NCBI GenBank assembly: GCA_050253535.1
Contig: JBFWIW010000001.1
Location: 1-64,000, forward strand
Length of the DNA stretch: 64,000 nucleotides
Direction: 5' to 3'
Source: JBFWIW01 sp050253535
GTDB lineage: Bacteria; Bacillota; Clostridia; Oscillospirales; Oscillospiraceae
The notes beneath the pieces are model-generated. The model saw nothing but the letters and a program-made list of their open reading frames with translations, ran no database searches and was not told the origin of the DNA. A program made the translations under genes and the position numbers. Positions 24,585-33,100 of this stretch are shown here, piece by piece (position 1 is the first letter of the stretch; each line of letters starts with the position of its first letter).

Positions 24585-24635
24585 CTGCTGCACCTCCTTG
24601 CTTTTGCTCTTAGTTCTTTTTCAAACAGCTTTATT

Positions 24636-24664
24636 ATGATAGCAGAACTATTAATAAAATGCAA
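24636..24664 (-). promoter_or_regulatory. Promoter of rpmB
   Basis: Minus strand TTGCAT (24664-24659), 17-base spacer, TATCAT (24641-24636). Confidence 0.6.
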
Positions 24665-24712
24665 GTAAAAAAATTAAATAGATGAATAAAATTCTAATTA
24701 TGTTTAAAAGTG

Positions 24713-24741
24713 TTGCAAATACAGGCCTCATTGTATAGAAT
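24713..24741 (+). promoter_or_regulatory. Promoter of the hprK operon
   Basis: TTGCAA (24713-24718), 17-base spacer, TAGAAT (24736-24741), about 115 bases before hprK. The leader between has no obvious structure. Confidence 0.6.
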
Positions 24742-24856
24742 TTAAAAGAGAAATAATCATCTTAATAGTCTTGGCTCTTTATAAAGGTGCGGAAGACAAA
24801 ATTATTTAATAGAAATATTTATCTGAGTATTCCCGGTTCAGATGCGGAGGATAAAA

Positions 24857-25795
24857 ATGGAACAGAGATACAGCGTATCGCTCAAAACATTGGCGGAGCA
24901 AATGCGCCTTAACGCAAAGCGGCTGTCGAAAAACTACGACAGCATACTTATACAGACGGCTAATATTAACCGCCCGGGGCTTCAGATGGCTGGCTTTTAC
25001 AGTTATTTCGACTCAGAGCGTATACAGCTTATCGGGAAGATGGAAACGGCTTTTCTGGAAAAATTCACGGTGGAGAAGCGGTCCGAGAGATTTGAACAGC
25101 TGATGTCAAAAAACATACCGGCGCTCATAATATGCCACGAGGCTCCCATGATGCCGGAGTGCCTGGAAATGGCGGAAAAATACGATATAACGCTTTTTTC
25201 CACAAAGTCGGATACCTCCGCCGTTCAAGCCAAGCTCATCGGACTCCTTCAGGAACATCTGGCGCCGCGGATCACCCGCCACGGTGTTTTTGTGGAGGTA
25301 TACGGTGAGGGACTGCTTCTCATCGGAGACAGCGGAATAGGTAAGAGCGAGGCCGCCATAGAGCTTATAAAGCGCGGGCACAGGCTCATAGCGGATGACG
25401 CGGTGGAGATAAAAAGGGTAAATAACGAGCTCATCGGCGCTTCTCCGGAACTCATACGTTATTATATAGAACTTCGCGGCATCGGAATCATCGACGTCAG
25501 GAGAATTTTCGGCAGCGGCGCAGTAAAGATGAGTGAGAAAATAGATCTGGTTGTAAACATAGAGTTGTGGAACGAAAATATAGCTTACGACAGGCTCGGC
25601 ACCGAGGAACACTATACCAACCTGCTCGACGTAGAGGTTCCGAGTATCACGATACCGGTAAAACCGGGGCGCAACCTCGCCGTTATTCTTGAGGTCGCGG
25701 CGATGAACAACAAGCAGAAGAAAATGGGATATAATTCCGCTCTCGAATTCACGGAGAGCATAAACAAGCATTTCGAAAGTCAGCTTGAAAAGTAA
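24857..25795 (+). CDS. hprK: HPr kinase/phosphorylase
   Basis: Phosphorylates and dephosphorylates Ser46 of HPr, the sensor for carbon catabolite repression in Firmicutes. 312 residues. The P-loop GDSGIGKS is at 157-164; His141 (ITRHGV) and the acidic pair after HRLIADD are the usual catalytic residues; the signature IELRGIGIIDVRRIFG begins at 204. ATG 24857 is preferred (GGAGG 6 bases upstream); an ATG at 24842 overlaps the ribosome site. First gene of hprK-murB-rapZ-yvcK-whiA. Confidence 0.97.
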   Translation: MEQRYSVSLKTLAEQMRLNAKRLSKNYDSILIQTANINRPGLQMAGFYSYFDSERIQLIGKMETAFLEKFTVEKRSERFEQLMSKNIPALIICHEAPMMPECLEMAEKYDITLFSTKSDTSAVQAKLIGLLQEHLAPRITRHGVFVEVYGEGLLLIGDSGIGKSEAAIELIKRGHRLIADDAVEIKRVNNELIGASPELIRYYIELRGIGIIDVRRIFGSGAVKMSEKIDLVVNIELWNENIAYDRLGTEEHYTNLLDVEVPSITIPVKPGRNLAVILEVAAMNNKQKKMGYNSALEFTESINKHFESQLEK

Positions 25796-25807
25796 AAGGT
25801 GAACTAA

Positions 25808-26719
25808 ATGGGAACGATTTCTGAGGTAATAAGAGCTTTTTCATGTGAATTCCCAGGTTCAAGGGTACGTGAAAACGAACCCATGAGCGAGCACACATCC
25901 TTCCGGATAGGGGGGCGTGTTACGGCGATGGCGCTGCCGGAGTCTGAAGAACAGCTTTTACGTCTTCTGGCACTCAGCAGCTCAGCGGGCGTCAGCCCGC
26001 TTATTATGGGTAACGGGACCAACCTGCTGGTAACCGACTCGCCGCTCGATATGCTCGTAATAAAAACCTGCGACGGAATCTCAGATATCAGTATCCGCGG
26101 CGACACGATTAATGCCGGAAGCGGTGTGCTGCTCTCGAAGCTGGCATCTTTCGCTCTCGCAAATTCGCTTACAGGACTCGAGTTCGCGCATGGGATACCG
26201 GGCTCTCTCGGCGGGGCGGCTTATATGAACGCGGGCGCGTACGGCGGGGAGATATGCGATGTCGTTATTGAAACGACGGCGGTGACAAAAGATGGAGAGA
26301 TTCGGGTTTACACGGCATCCGAGAATAATTTTTCTTACCGCCACAGCCGCTTTACAGATTCCGATGACATTGTGCTTTCGCTTAGACTTCAGCTGGCAAA
26401 AGGCGACCCTGACGCGATAAAAGCCAAAATGGATGAGTATTCCGCAAGACGCCGGGAGAGTCAGCCGTTAAACTATCCTAGCGCAGGCAGTACATTTAAG
26501 CGGCCCGTCGGCGGTTATGCCGCCGCAATGATAGACAAAGCGGGGCTCAGGGGATACGCGATAGGCGGCGCGCAGGTGTCGGAAAAGCACGCGGGATTCG
26601 TTATAAATCGAGGCGGCGCGACGTTCGGCGACGTTGTCAGTCTTATGGCGTATATTAAAGAAACGGTGTATGAAAAATTTGGTGTTGAGCTCTTGCCGGA
26701 GGTAAGGATTATACGTTAG
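25808..26719 (+). CDS. murB: UDP-N-acetylenolpyruvoylglucosamine reductase
   Basis: FAD/NADPH-dependent step making UDP-MurNAc for peptidoglycan. 303 residues, type II MurB of Gram-positives. Motifs: EHTSFRIGG, MGNGTNLLV, GIPGSLGGAAYMNAGAYGGEI for FAD, the catalytic-serine segment PSAGSTFKRP, and LLPEVRII with the final glutamate. It starts 12 bases after hprK. The gap to rapZ holds an R1 repeat. Confidence 0.97.
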   Translation: MGTISEVIRAFSCEFPGSRVRENEPMSEHTSFRIGGRVTAMALPESEEQLLRLLALSSSAGVSPLIMGNGTNLLVTDSPLDMLVIKTCDGISDISIRGDTINAGSGVLLSKLASFALANSLTGLEFAHGIPGSLGGAAYMNAGAYGGEICDVVIETTAVTKDGEIRVYTASENNFSYRHSRFTDSDDIVLSLRLQLAKGDPDAIKAKMDEYSARRRESQPLNYPSAGSTFKRPVGGYAAAMIDKAGLRGYAIGGAQVSEKHAGFVINRGGATFGDVVSLMAYIKETVYEKFGVELLPEVRIIR

Positions 26720-26742
26720 GGCTCCTGTGGAAGGTGTCCGTG

Positions 26743-26873
26743 AAAAAATAACACTAATATCTGATGTTCCATTTTCTCGCCGACAAGCGGCGCCCGAAAA
26801 TGATGGACAAATACTTCCCGTACGCGGGAGTCTTTCAAAACTATTTGTGCGCGTGAGTACATGTGAGGTTTAT
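26743..26873 (+). repeat. R1 leader repeat copy before rapZ
   Basis: Starts AATAACACTAATAT. P1 is TGTTCCATTTTC (26765-26776) with GAAAATGATGGACA (26796-26809), leaving the two-base AT bulge; TC / GCCC internal loop; P2 GCCG (26779-26782) with CGGC (26788-26791). P3 is TTCCCG/CGGGAG, P4 is TGTGC/GTACA, then TGTGAGG and the rapZ ATG. It lies inside the operon, so it acts, if at all, on the RNA. Confidence 0.8.
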
Positions 26874-27734
26874 ATGGAATTACTTATCATTTCCGGACAG
26901 TCAGGCGCAGGGAAGAGCCGCGTGGCGGCGGTGCTCGAGGATATGAACTTCTACTGTGTGGACAACATGCCCGTCGTCATGATGCCGCTTTTTGCGGAGC
27001 TTTGCCTTGCCACGCGGGGAAGGTTTGAGCGAGTCGCCCTGGTGACAGATGTGCGCGGTCAGGAGAGCTTCGACAAACTCTTTGACGCGTTGGGCAAAAT
27101 GCGCAGCATGGGCTGCGAATACAAGATACTTTATATAGGAGCTACGGTCGAGACGGTGGTAAAACGCTACAAGGAAACGAGACGCAGGCACCCGCTTGAT
27201 CCCGAGGGTAAAAACCTCGAGCTGGCCGTCCAGAAAGAGATAGAGCTGCTCGCTCCTGTGAAAAATAGGGCCGACTATGTTATAGACACCTCGGAACTCA
27301 CACTTGGCAAGCTCCAGCGCAAGCTATATAAGCTCTTTGCGGGAGAGCCGGAGGGCAAGGGGCTGCGCGTAAACATCATGTCCTTCGGCTACAAATACGG
27401 CATCCCCATAGAGGCGGATCTTGTGTTCGACGTGCGTTTTCTGCCGAATCCCTATTATGTCCAGGATCTTAAGATACTGAGCGGGCTCGACGCGCCGGTC
27501 TCAGACTTTGTCTTCAGTCATGAAGAGTCGGGCCAGTTTATGACAAAGCTTACAGATATGATAGGCTTTTTGCTTCCAAATTACGAGGAGGAGGGAAAGA
27601 CCTCGCTCTCTATATGCATAGGGTGTACCGGCGGTCACCACCGCTCCGTCGCGATAGCGGTGAAGCTTGCCGAGTTTATAGCGCAGAAGGGTTATCAGGT
27701 CGAGTGTACTCACCGCGACGTGAACAAGACATAG
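26874..27734 (+). CDS. rapZ: RNase adapter / nucleotide-binding protein RapZ (YvcJ)
   Basis: P-loop protein of 286 residues. In enterobacteria RapZ senses glucosamine-6-phosphate and targets small RNAs to RNase E; in Firmicutes YvcJ binds nucleotides and affects competence. Walker A GQSGAGKS at 8-15, FYCVDNMPVVMMP, DVRFLPNPYYV, and the C-terminal IGCTGGHHRSVAIAVKLAE. The ATG at 26874 is set by TGTGAGG at the end of the R1 repeat; the longer open frame to 26727 is leader. Followed by yvcK with an 8-base gap. Confidence 0.95.
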   Translation: MELLIISGQSGAGKSRVAAVLEDMNFYCVDNMPVVMMPLFAELCLATRGRFERVALVTDVRGQESFDKLFDALGKMRSMGCEYKILYIGATVETVVKRYKETRRRHPLDPEGKNLELAVQKEIELLAPVKNRADYVIDTSELTLGKLQRKLYKLFAGEPEGKGLRVNIMSFGYKYGIPIEADLVFDVRFLPNPYYVQDLKILSGLDAPVSDFVFSHEESGQFMTKLTDMIGFLLPNYEEEGKTSLSICIGCTGGHHRSVAIAVKLAEFIAQKGYQVECTHRDVNKT

Positions 27735-27742
27735 GTGAGAAA

Positions 27743-28789
27743 ATGGAACCAGAAGCGAATAAGAATTTTATAGCGCCGTCCGTCGTATGCATAGGCGGGG
27801 GAACGGGGCTTTCAACGATGCTCCGCGGGCTTAAGCTGTATACGTCGGCGATAACGGCAGTCGTTACAGTGGCGGATGATGGGGGCGGTTCCGGCATACT
27901 GCGCTCCGAGCTGGGCATGCTGCCGCCTGGCGATATCAGAAACTGCATCCTCGCGCTTTCGAATATAGAGCCGACAATGGAAAAACTCCTGGCCTACAGA
28001 TTCAATACGGGCTCTTTAAAGGGGCAGAGCTTCGGCAATCTGTTTTTGGCGGCGATGAACGGGATATGCCCGTCTTTCGACGAGGCGGTGCGGCGTATGT
28101 GCGACGTTCTTGCTATTACGGGCAGGGTCCTTCCCGTTACTAACGAGGACGTGCGCCTTGCGGCGGAATTTGAGGACGGCTCGACTGTTTTGGGAGAATG
28201 CCACATATCCGCGGCGAAAAAGCTGTGCGGCTGCAGGATAAAAAGGGTGTCGCTCATACCGGAAAAGCCGAAGGCACACCCCGAGTGCATTACTGCTATA
28301 GAGAGCGCCGACATGATACTTTTCGGACCGGGAAGCCTATATACGAGCGTTATACCAAACCTCCTGGTGGACGGTATATCGGACGCCGTGCAACGTTCCA
28401 ACGCGGTGAAAATCTTTATTGGGAACGTTATGACTCAAATTGGAGAGACTGAGGATTATTCGCTCTCCGACCACATAAAGGAGCTCTTTATACATGCCGG
28501 CGCAAAGCTCTTCGACATAGTGCTTGCAAACAATATGCCGATGCCGGATAAGCTTTTGAAAAAGTACGAGGAAGAGAGAGCATGCCAGATTTTTGCCGAC
28601 AGGGAAGAGATCGGAAAACTCGGGGTAAAGCTCTATGAAGCTCCGGTATGCACAAGGGAAACGGAACTGGTGCGTCATAATACAAGGCTTTTGGCAAGGG
28701 AAATATTCCGGATATACAGGGAGGTCTCAACTATCGGTATAGGAGAAATCTCTCCGGGCAAAGAGCCTATTTCTGCCGGGGAAGTATAG
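27743..28789 (+). CDS. yvcK: YvcK/CofD-like gluconeogenesis factor
   Basis: 348 residues. Binds UDP-GlcNAc, and in Bacillus is needed for growth on gluconeogenic carbon and for cell shape. Family start VVCIGGGTGLSTMLRGLK, then TVADDGGGSGILR and LPPGDIRNCILALS. ATG at 27743 has TAGGTGAG upstream; the frame is open far into rapZ but those codons are antiframe. Followed by a 267-base gap with two R1 repeats and then whiA. Confidence 0.95.
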   Translation: MEPEANKNFIAPSVVCIGGGTGLSTMLRGLKLYTSAITAVVTVADDGGGSGILRSELGMLPPGDIRNCILALSNIEPTMEKLLAYRFNTGSLKGQSFGNLFLAAMNGICPSFDEAVRRMCDVLAITGRVLPVTNEDVRLAAEFEDGSTVLGECHISAAKKLCGCRIKRVSLIPEKPKAHPECITAIESADMILFGPGSLYTSVIPNLLVDGISDAVQRSNAVKIFIGNVMTQIGETEDYSLSDHIKELFIHAGAKLFDIVLANNMPMPDKLLKKYEEERACQIFADREEIGKLGVKLYEAPVCTRETELVRHNTRLLAREIFRIYREVSTIGIGEISPGKEPISAGEV

Positions 28790-28792
28790 TGT

Positions 28793-28926
28793 GAAAATCA
28801 AACTGTCACCAAAAAATATTCCATTTTCTCCCCGCCCCTCGGCACCTTAAAAAGATGGACAAAACCGCCCCTGCGTTGGAGGCATTTATTACAGCTTGTG
28901 TATGTCAGCGCATGGAAGTTAGTATG
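28793..28926 (+). repeat. R1 leader repeat, first of tandem pair before whiA
   Basis: AATCAAACTG at the 5' end, a weakened P1 (CCATTTT against AAAA-GATGG), P3 region CCGCCCCTGCGTTGGAGG, conserved CATTTATTACAGCTTGTG, P4 TGTGT/GCGCA and the end GGAAGTTAGTATG at 28924-28926. That ATG is not whiA's; it opens a 43-codon frame. Confidence 0.65.
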
Positions 28927-29055
28927 AAAAATCACACTAACATTTATATATGGCGTGCCGCTCGCCGACAAGCGGCAACCGCGGCACATGTCATTAACCG
29001 CCATTGGATTATGAGGCTTAATGATTTATTTATGCGCAGCGCGAATGGAGGTTAA
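28924..29055 (+). other. Possible 43-codon upstream frame spanning the second R1 copy
   Basis: ATG at 28924 (end of the first R1, with GGAAG 7 bases upstream) reads MKNHTNIYIWRAARRQAA and on through the second R1, ending in a TAA at 29053-29055 that overlaps the whiA Shine-Dalgarno region, one base before the whiA ATG. It could couple translation to whiA. The peptide has no recognised family and its residues follow from the repeat, so it may be accidental. Confidence 0.3.
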
Positions 29056-29056
29056 T
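28927..29056 (+). repeat. R1 leader repeat, second of tandem pair before whiA
   Basis: AATCACACTAACATTTATAT, then P1: GGC + GTGCCGC (28952-28961) against GCGGCAC + AT bulge + GTC (28981-28992). TC / AACC internal loop. P2 GCCG-ACAAG-CGGC (28964-28976). A shortened P3 region, conserved GGCTTAATGATTTATTTATG, P4 GCGCAGCGC and GGAGG before the whiA ATG. Confidence 0.8.
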
Positions 29057-29965
29057 ATGTCGTTCTCGTCGGACGTAAAAACCGAGCTTTGCAGGGCTCC
29101 TATAAACAAGAGCTGCTGTGCCGTCGCAGAGTGCTACGGCATACTCCTGTTCTGCAATACATTTGCCTCCAGCGGGATGAAGCTCATAACTGAATCGCAT
29201 CCGTTTGCGAAAAGACTTCCAAAGCTGTTTAAAAAGGCATTCGGCTTTAGTTTTGATATTCAGCCGGAGGACGCGGAAAGGGCGGGTAAACTCGCGTTTT
29301 TAATTACAGACACGAAAAAGCTGGACATCCTTTTTGACATCTACGGATATGACAGAAGAAGCATACTGGCTCACCATATAAATCTGGGGATACTGGAGGA
29401 AGATTGCTGCCGCCAGAGCTTTTTGAGAGGGGCTTTTCTCGCCGGAGGGAGCGTTACAGACCCTAAGAAGCGTTACCATCTCGAATTTGTAACAGACCAT
29501 TTCAGCGTGGGGCGAGAGGTGTTTTCGCTGCTTTTGGATATGGGATTCGAGCCAAAGAGCACGTCACGCGCGGGAAATTACATCACCTACTTTAAGCAGA
29601 GTGAGACAATAGAGGATTTTCTAACGACAATAGGCGCGCCGGTCGCCTCGATGGAAATAATGTCCGCCAAGATAATGAAAGATATGAGGAGCAGCGTAAA
29701 CCGAAGGGTAAACTGCGACACGGCGAACGTCGGGAAGACGGTGGAGGCGGCGCAGGAGCAGCTTGAAGCCATTCGAAAGCTTGAGGCCTCAGTCGGGCTC
29801 AAAAATCTCCCGGACAAGCTTGCTCAGACAGCGTTTATAAGAGTCTCAAATCCCGAGGCGAGTCTTTCGGAGCTTGCGCTGCTCACCGACCCACCTGTCA
29901 CAAAATCTTGTCTTAACCACAGGCTGCGGAAGCTTATGGAGCTTGCCGCCGACGCCAAGGAGTAA
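29057..29965 (+). CDS. whiA: WhiA, DNA-binding / cell-division regulator
   Basis: 302 residues. An N-terminal LAGLIDADG-homing-endonuclease-like fold (FSSDVKTELCRAP, CCRQSFLRGAFLAGGSVTDP) without nuclease residues, and a C-terminal helix-turn-helix (SLSELALLTDPPVTKSCLNH). In actinomycetes it controls sporulation septation; in Firmicutes it influences Z-ring and chromosome segregation. ATG 29057 with GGAGG 7 bases upstream, which is supplied by the R1 repeat. Last of the hprK operon before a terminator. Confidence 0.95.
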   Translation: MSFSSDVKTELCRAPINKSCCAVAECYGILLFCNTFASSGMKLITESHPFAKRLPKLFKKAFGFSFDIQPEDAERAGKLAFLITDTKKLDILFDIYGYDRRSILAHHINLGILEEDCCRQSFLRGAFLAGGSVTDPKKRYHLEFVTDHFSVGREVFSLLLDMGFEPKSTSRAGNYITYFKQSETIEDFLTTIGAPVASMEIMSAKIMKDMRSSVNRRVNCDTANVGKTVEAAQEQLEAIRKLEASVGLKNLPDKLAQTAFIRVSNPEASLSELALLTDPPVTKSCLNHRLRKLMELAADAKE

Positions 29966-30011
29966 CAAAATTCATGGGAAACCCGGAGGGCTTCTTATGA
30001 AGGTGGCTTGA

Positions 30012-30077
30012 ATGACGGCTGCTCAGCCGCGGCCGTCATGAGAAGTGTCAGTTCCGCCGCACATGTCACCGGAACTG
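30012..30077 (+). other. Two hairpins in the whiA-dnaE gap
   Basis: ATGACGGC (30012-30019) pairs with GCCGTCAT (30032-30039), and CAGTTCCG (30049-30056) with CGGAACTG (30070-30077). Both come before the terminator at 30090, so they could form alternative structures in a dnaE leader. Confidence 0.5.
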
Positions 30078-30089
30078 TCGGATTTATTT

Positions 30090-30117
30090 CCGCCGCGCGC
30101 GGCGGGAACGTTTTTTT
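30090..30117 (+). terminator. Intrinsic terminator just before dnaE
   Basis: Fully self-complementary CCGCCGCGCGCGGCGG (30090-30105), then GAACG and seven T. Only 29 bases separate it from the dnaE ATG, too few for a promoter. Confidence 0.8.
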
Positions 30118-30146
30118 AAACTGGTTGGAAAGGAATAGTCATTAAT

Positions 30147-33100
30147 ATGTCTTTTGTGCATCTTCACGTACACAGCGAGTACAGCTTACTCGACGGGGCC
30201 TGCCGGATTGGCGGGCTTGTTTCGCGCGCAAAAGAGCTGGGTCAGAGCGCGATAGCGGTAACCGATCACGGTGTCATGTACGGGACGATTGCATTTTATA
30301 AAGAGGCGAAAAAAAGGGGAATAAAGCCCATAATCGGCTGCGAAGTATATGTCGCGCCGGCATCGCGCTTCGACAGGGAACACAGCGAGGATGCCTCAGG
30401 GTACCATCTGGTGCTGCTTTGCAAGAACGAGGAGGGGTATAAGAACCTCTGCCGCCTTGTGAGCCTTGCATTTACCGAGGGATTTTATATAAAGCCCCGC
30501 ATTGATATGGCGTCTTTAAAAAAATATGCCGGCGGGCTGATCGCGCTCTCTGCATGCCTCGGCGGCGAGGTACCGAAGCTGCTCTCACGCGGCGACTACG
30601 ACGGAGCCAGGCGCAGGGCGCTCGAAATGCGGGAAATTTTTGGAGCGGATTCTTATTATCTTGAACTGCAGGATCACGGTGTAGCCGAGCAGAAGCCTGT
30701 CAATGAAGGGCTTATACGCATACACCATGAGACCGGGATACCGCTGGTCGTAACTAACGACGCGCACTACTTAACGCGGGAGGATGCTGAGGGGCAGGAT
30801 ATACTCCTTTGTATACAGACGGGTAAAGCGGTCAGTGACGAGAACCGCATGCGCTTTGAGACCGAGGAGTTCTATATAAAATCAGAAGAGGAAATGCGCG
30901 CACTGTTCCCGGAGTTTGCGGAGGCTGCGGACAACACACAAAAGATTGCGGATATGTGCAGTCTTGAGTTCGAGTTCGGGCGCTACCACCTGCCGGAGTT
31001 CGAGCTTCCCGCGGGGGAGACGGCGGAGCACTATCTGGAAAAGCTGTGTCTTGAAGGCTTTTCAAAGCGCTACGGCGATGATGAAAAAATAAAAAAGCAG
31101 CTCTATTACGAGCTCGATATGATAAACCGCATGGGTTTTACAGACTATTTCCTCATAGTCTCGGATTTCATCGCCTTTGCAAAGGGAGAGGGGATACCAG
31201 TGGGCCCGGGGCGCGGCAGCGCCGCGGGGAGCGTCGCATCCTACTGCCTTGGGATTACGGATGTCGACCCGATAAAATACAGTCTTTTTTTTGAGCGCTT
31301 TTTGAACCCCGAGCGCGTAAGTATGCCGGATATCGACATAGATTTCTGTGAGCGGCGGCGCGGCGAGGTCATAGACTATGTAAAGCGCAAATACGGCGCG
31401 GATAAGGTCGCTCAGATAGTGACGTTCAACACGCTCAAGGCAAAAAATGCAGTAAGAAGCGTCTCCAAGGCGCTCTCGCTCACCTTTGCCGAAGAAAACG
31501 AGCTGGCGAAGACAATACCCGGCGAGCTCGGCATGACGATCGAAAAGGCACTCTCCTCCTCAAAACAGCTCCGCGAGATGTGCGAAAACGACCCCAGAGT
31601 CAAAAAGGTCATCGACGTCGCCCGTATGATAGAGGGAATGCCAAAGGACTCCGGCACGCACGCGGCGGGCGTCGTTATAACACGCGACCCCGTGTACACC
31701 TATGTCCCGCTCACGCTTTCCAAAAAGGACGACTCGATAGCGACGCAGTATGTGATGACGACGCTGGAGGAGCTCGGCCTTCTCAAGATGGACTTCCTCG
31801 GCCTTCGAAACCTCACGGTGATAGACGATGCGCAGAGGGAGATAATGAAATCGATTCCCGGGTTTTCCATCAAAGACATACCTGATGATGACAGGGAGAC
31901 TTACGATATGCTCTCGGCCGGAAAGACTTCCGGCGTATTTCAGATGGAATCCACAGGCATTACATCCGTCTGCACAGGTATGCAGCCTCAGAGCATAGAG
32001 GACATAACCGCTATCATTGCCCTCTACCGCCCGGGGCCTATGGAGTCTATCCCGCGCTTTATTGAGAGCAAGAAAAATCCTAAGAAAATAAGCTATAAGC
32101 ATCCGCTTTTAGAACCTATACTGGATGTCACGTATGGCTGTATCGTCTATCAGGAACAGGTTATCGAGATATTCCGACGCCTGGGCGGCTTTTCGCTGGG
32201 GCAGGCCGACATGATCCGACGCGCCATGTCGAAGAAGAAACAGGCGGAGATAGTAAAGGAGCGAAAAACCTTTATAGACGGCGATCCGGAGAGGGGAATC
32301 TGCGGCGCCGTTTCCAATGGCGTACCGAGGGACATTGCCGGCAGCATATATGATGAAATACTGGATTTTGCCAATTACGCCTTCAACAAAGCGCACGCCG
32401 TGGCCTATGCCATCATTAGTTATCAGACAGCTTATCTGAAATGCCACTACCCGCGCGAATACATGGCGGCCCTGATGAGCTCCGTTCTCGACCTTCCCGA
32501 CAAGGTCTCCGAATACACGGCAGAATGCAGGGATATGGGCATTAAACTTCTTCCGCCGGATGTGAACGAATCGAACGACAGCTTTTCGGTGGCGGGCGAC
32601 CACATACGATACGGACTTGTCGCCGTAAAAAATATAGGACGCGGTTTTATAAAGTCAGTCATGGCGGAGCGCGAATCGGGCGGCAGGTTTATGGCGTTCG
32701 ACGAGTTCTGCGAGAGAATGTACGGCTCCGATCTGAACCGCCGCGCGCTTGAAAGCCTGATTAAATGCGGCGGATTTGACAGTCTGGGTTACAGGCGGAG
32801 CCAGCTTATGCGGGTTTGCGGCGCGGTTCTGGAGAACATTGCGGACAGCCGACGCAAAAACGTTGAAGGCCAGCTTGATATGTTCGGCATGGCACAGGAG
32901 GTTCAGGATACTAAAAAAAGCGGCCTCGCTCTCCCCGATATTCCGGAGTATACCCCGCGTGAGCTCATGGCTATGGAGCGGGAGGTTACCGGCCTCTACC
33001 TCACGGGGCACCCGATGGACGAATACCGCGCGCCGGCCAAAACAGCGGGGGCTGTATCGATAGGACGCATATTGTCGGCTTTTGCAGAGGAAAGCGACAC

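Noticed and set aside
26727..26873. N-terminal extension of RapZ from the longer open frame
   Set aside because: RapZ proteins begin at the P-loop strand (MELLIISGQSGAGKS). The upstream codons are an R1 repeat with Shine-Dalgarno at its end.
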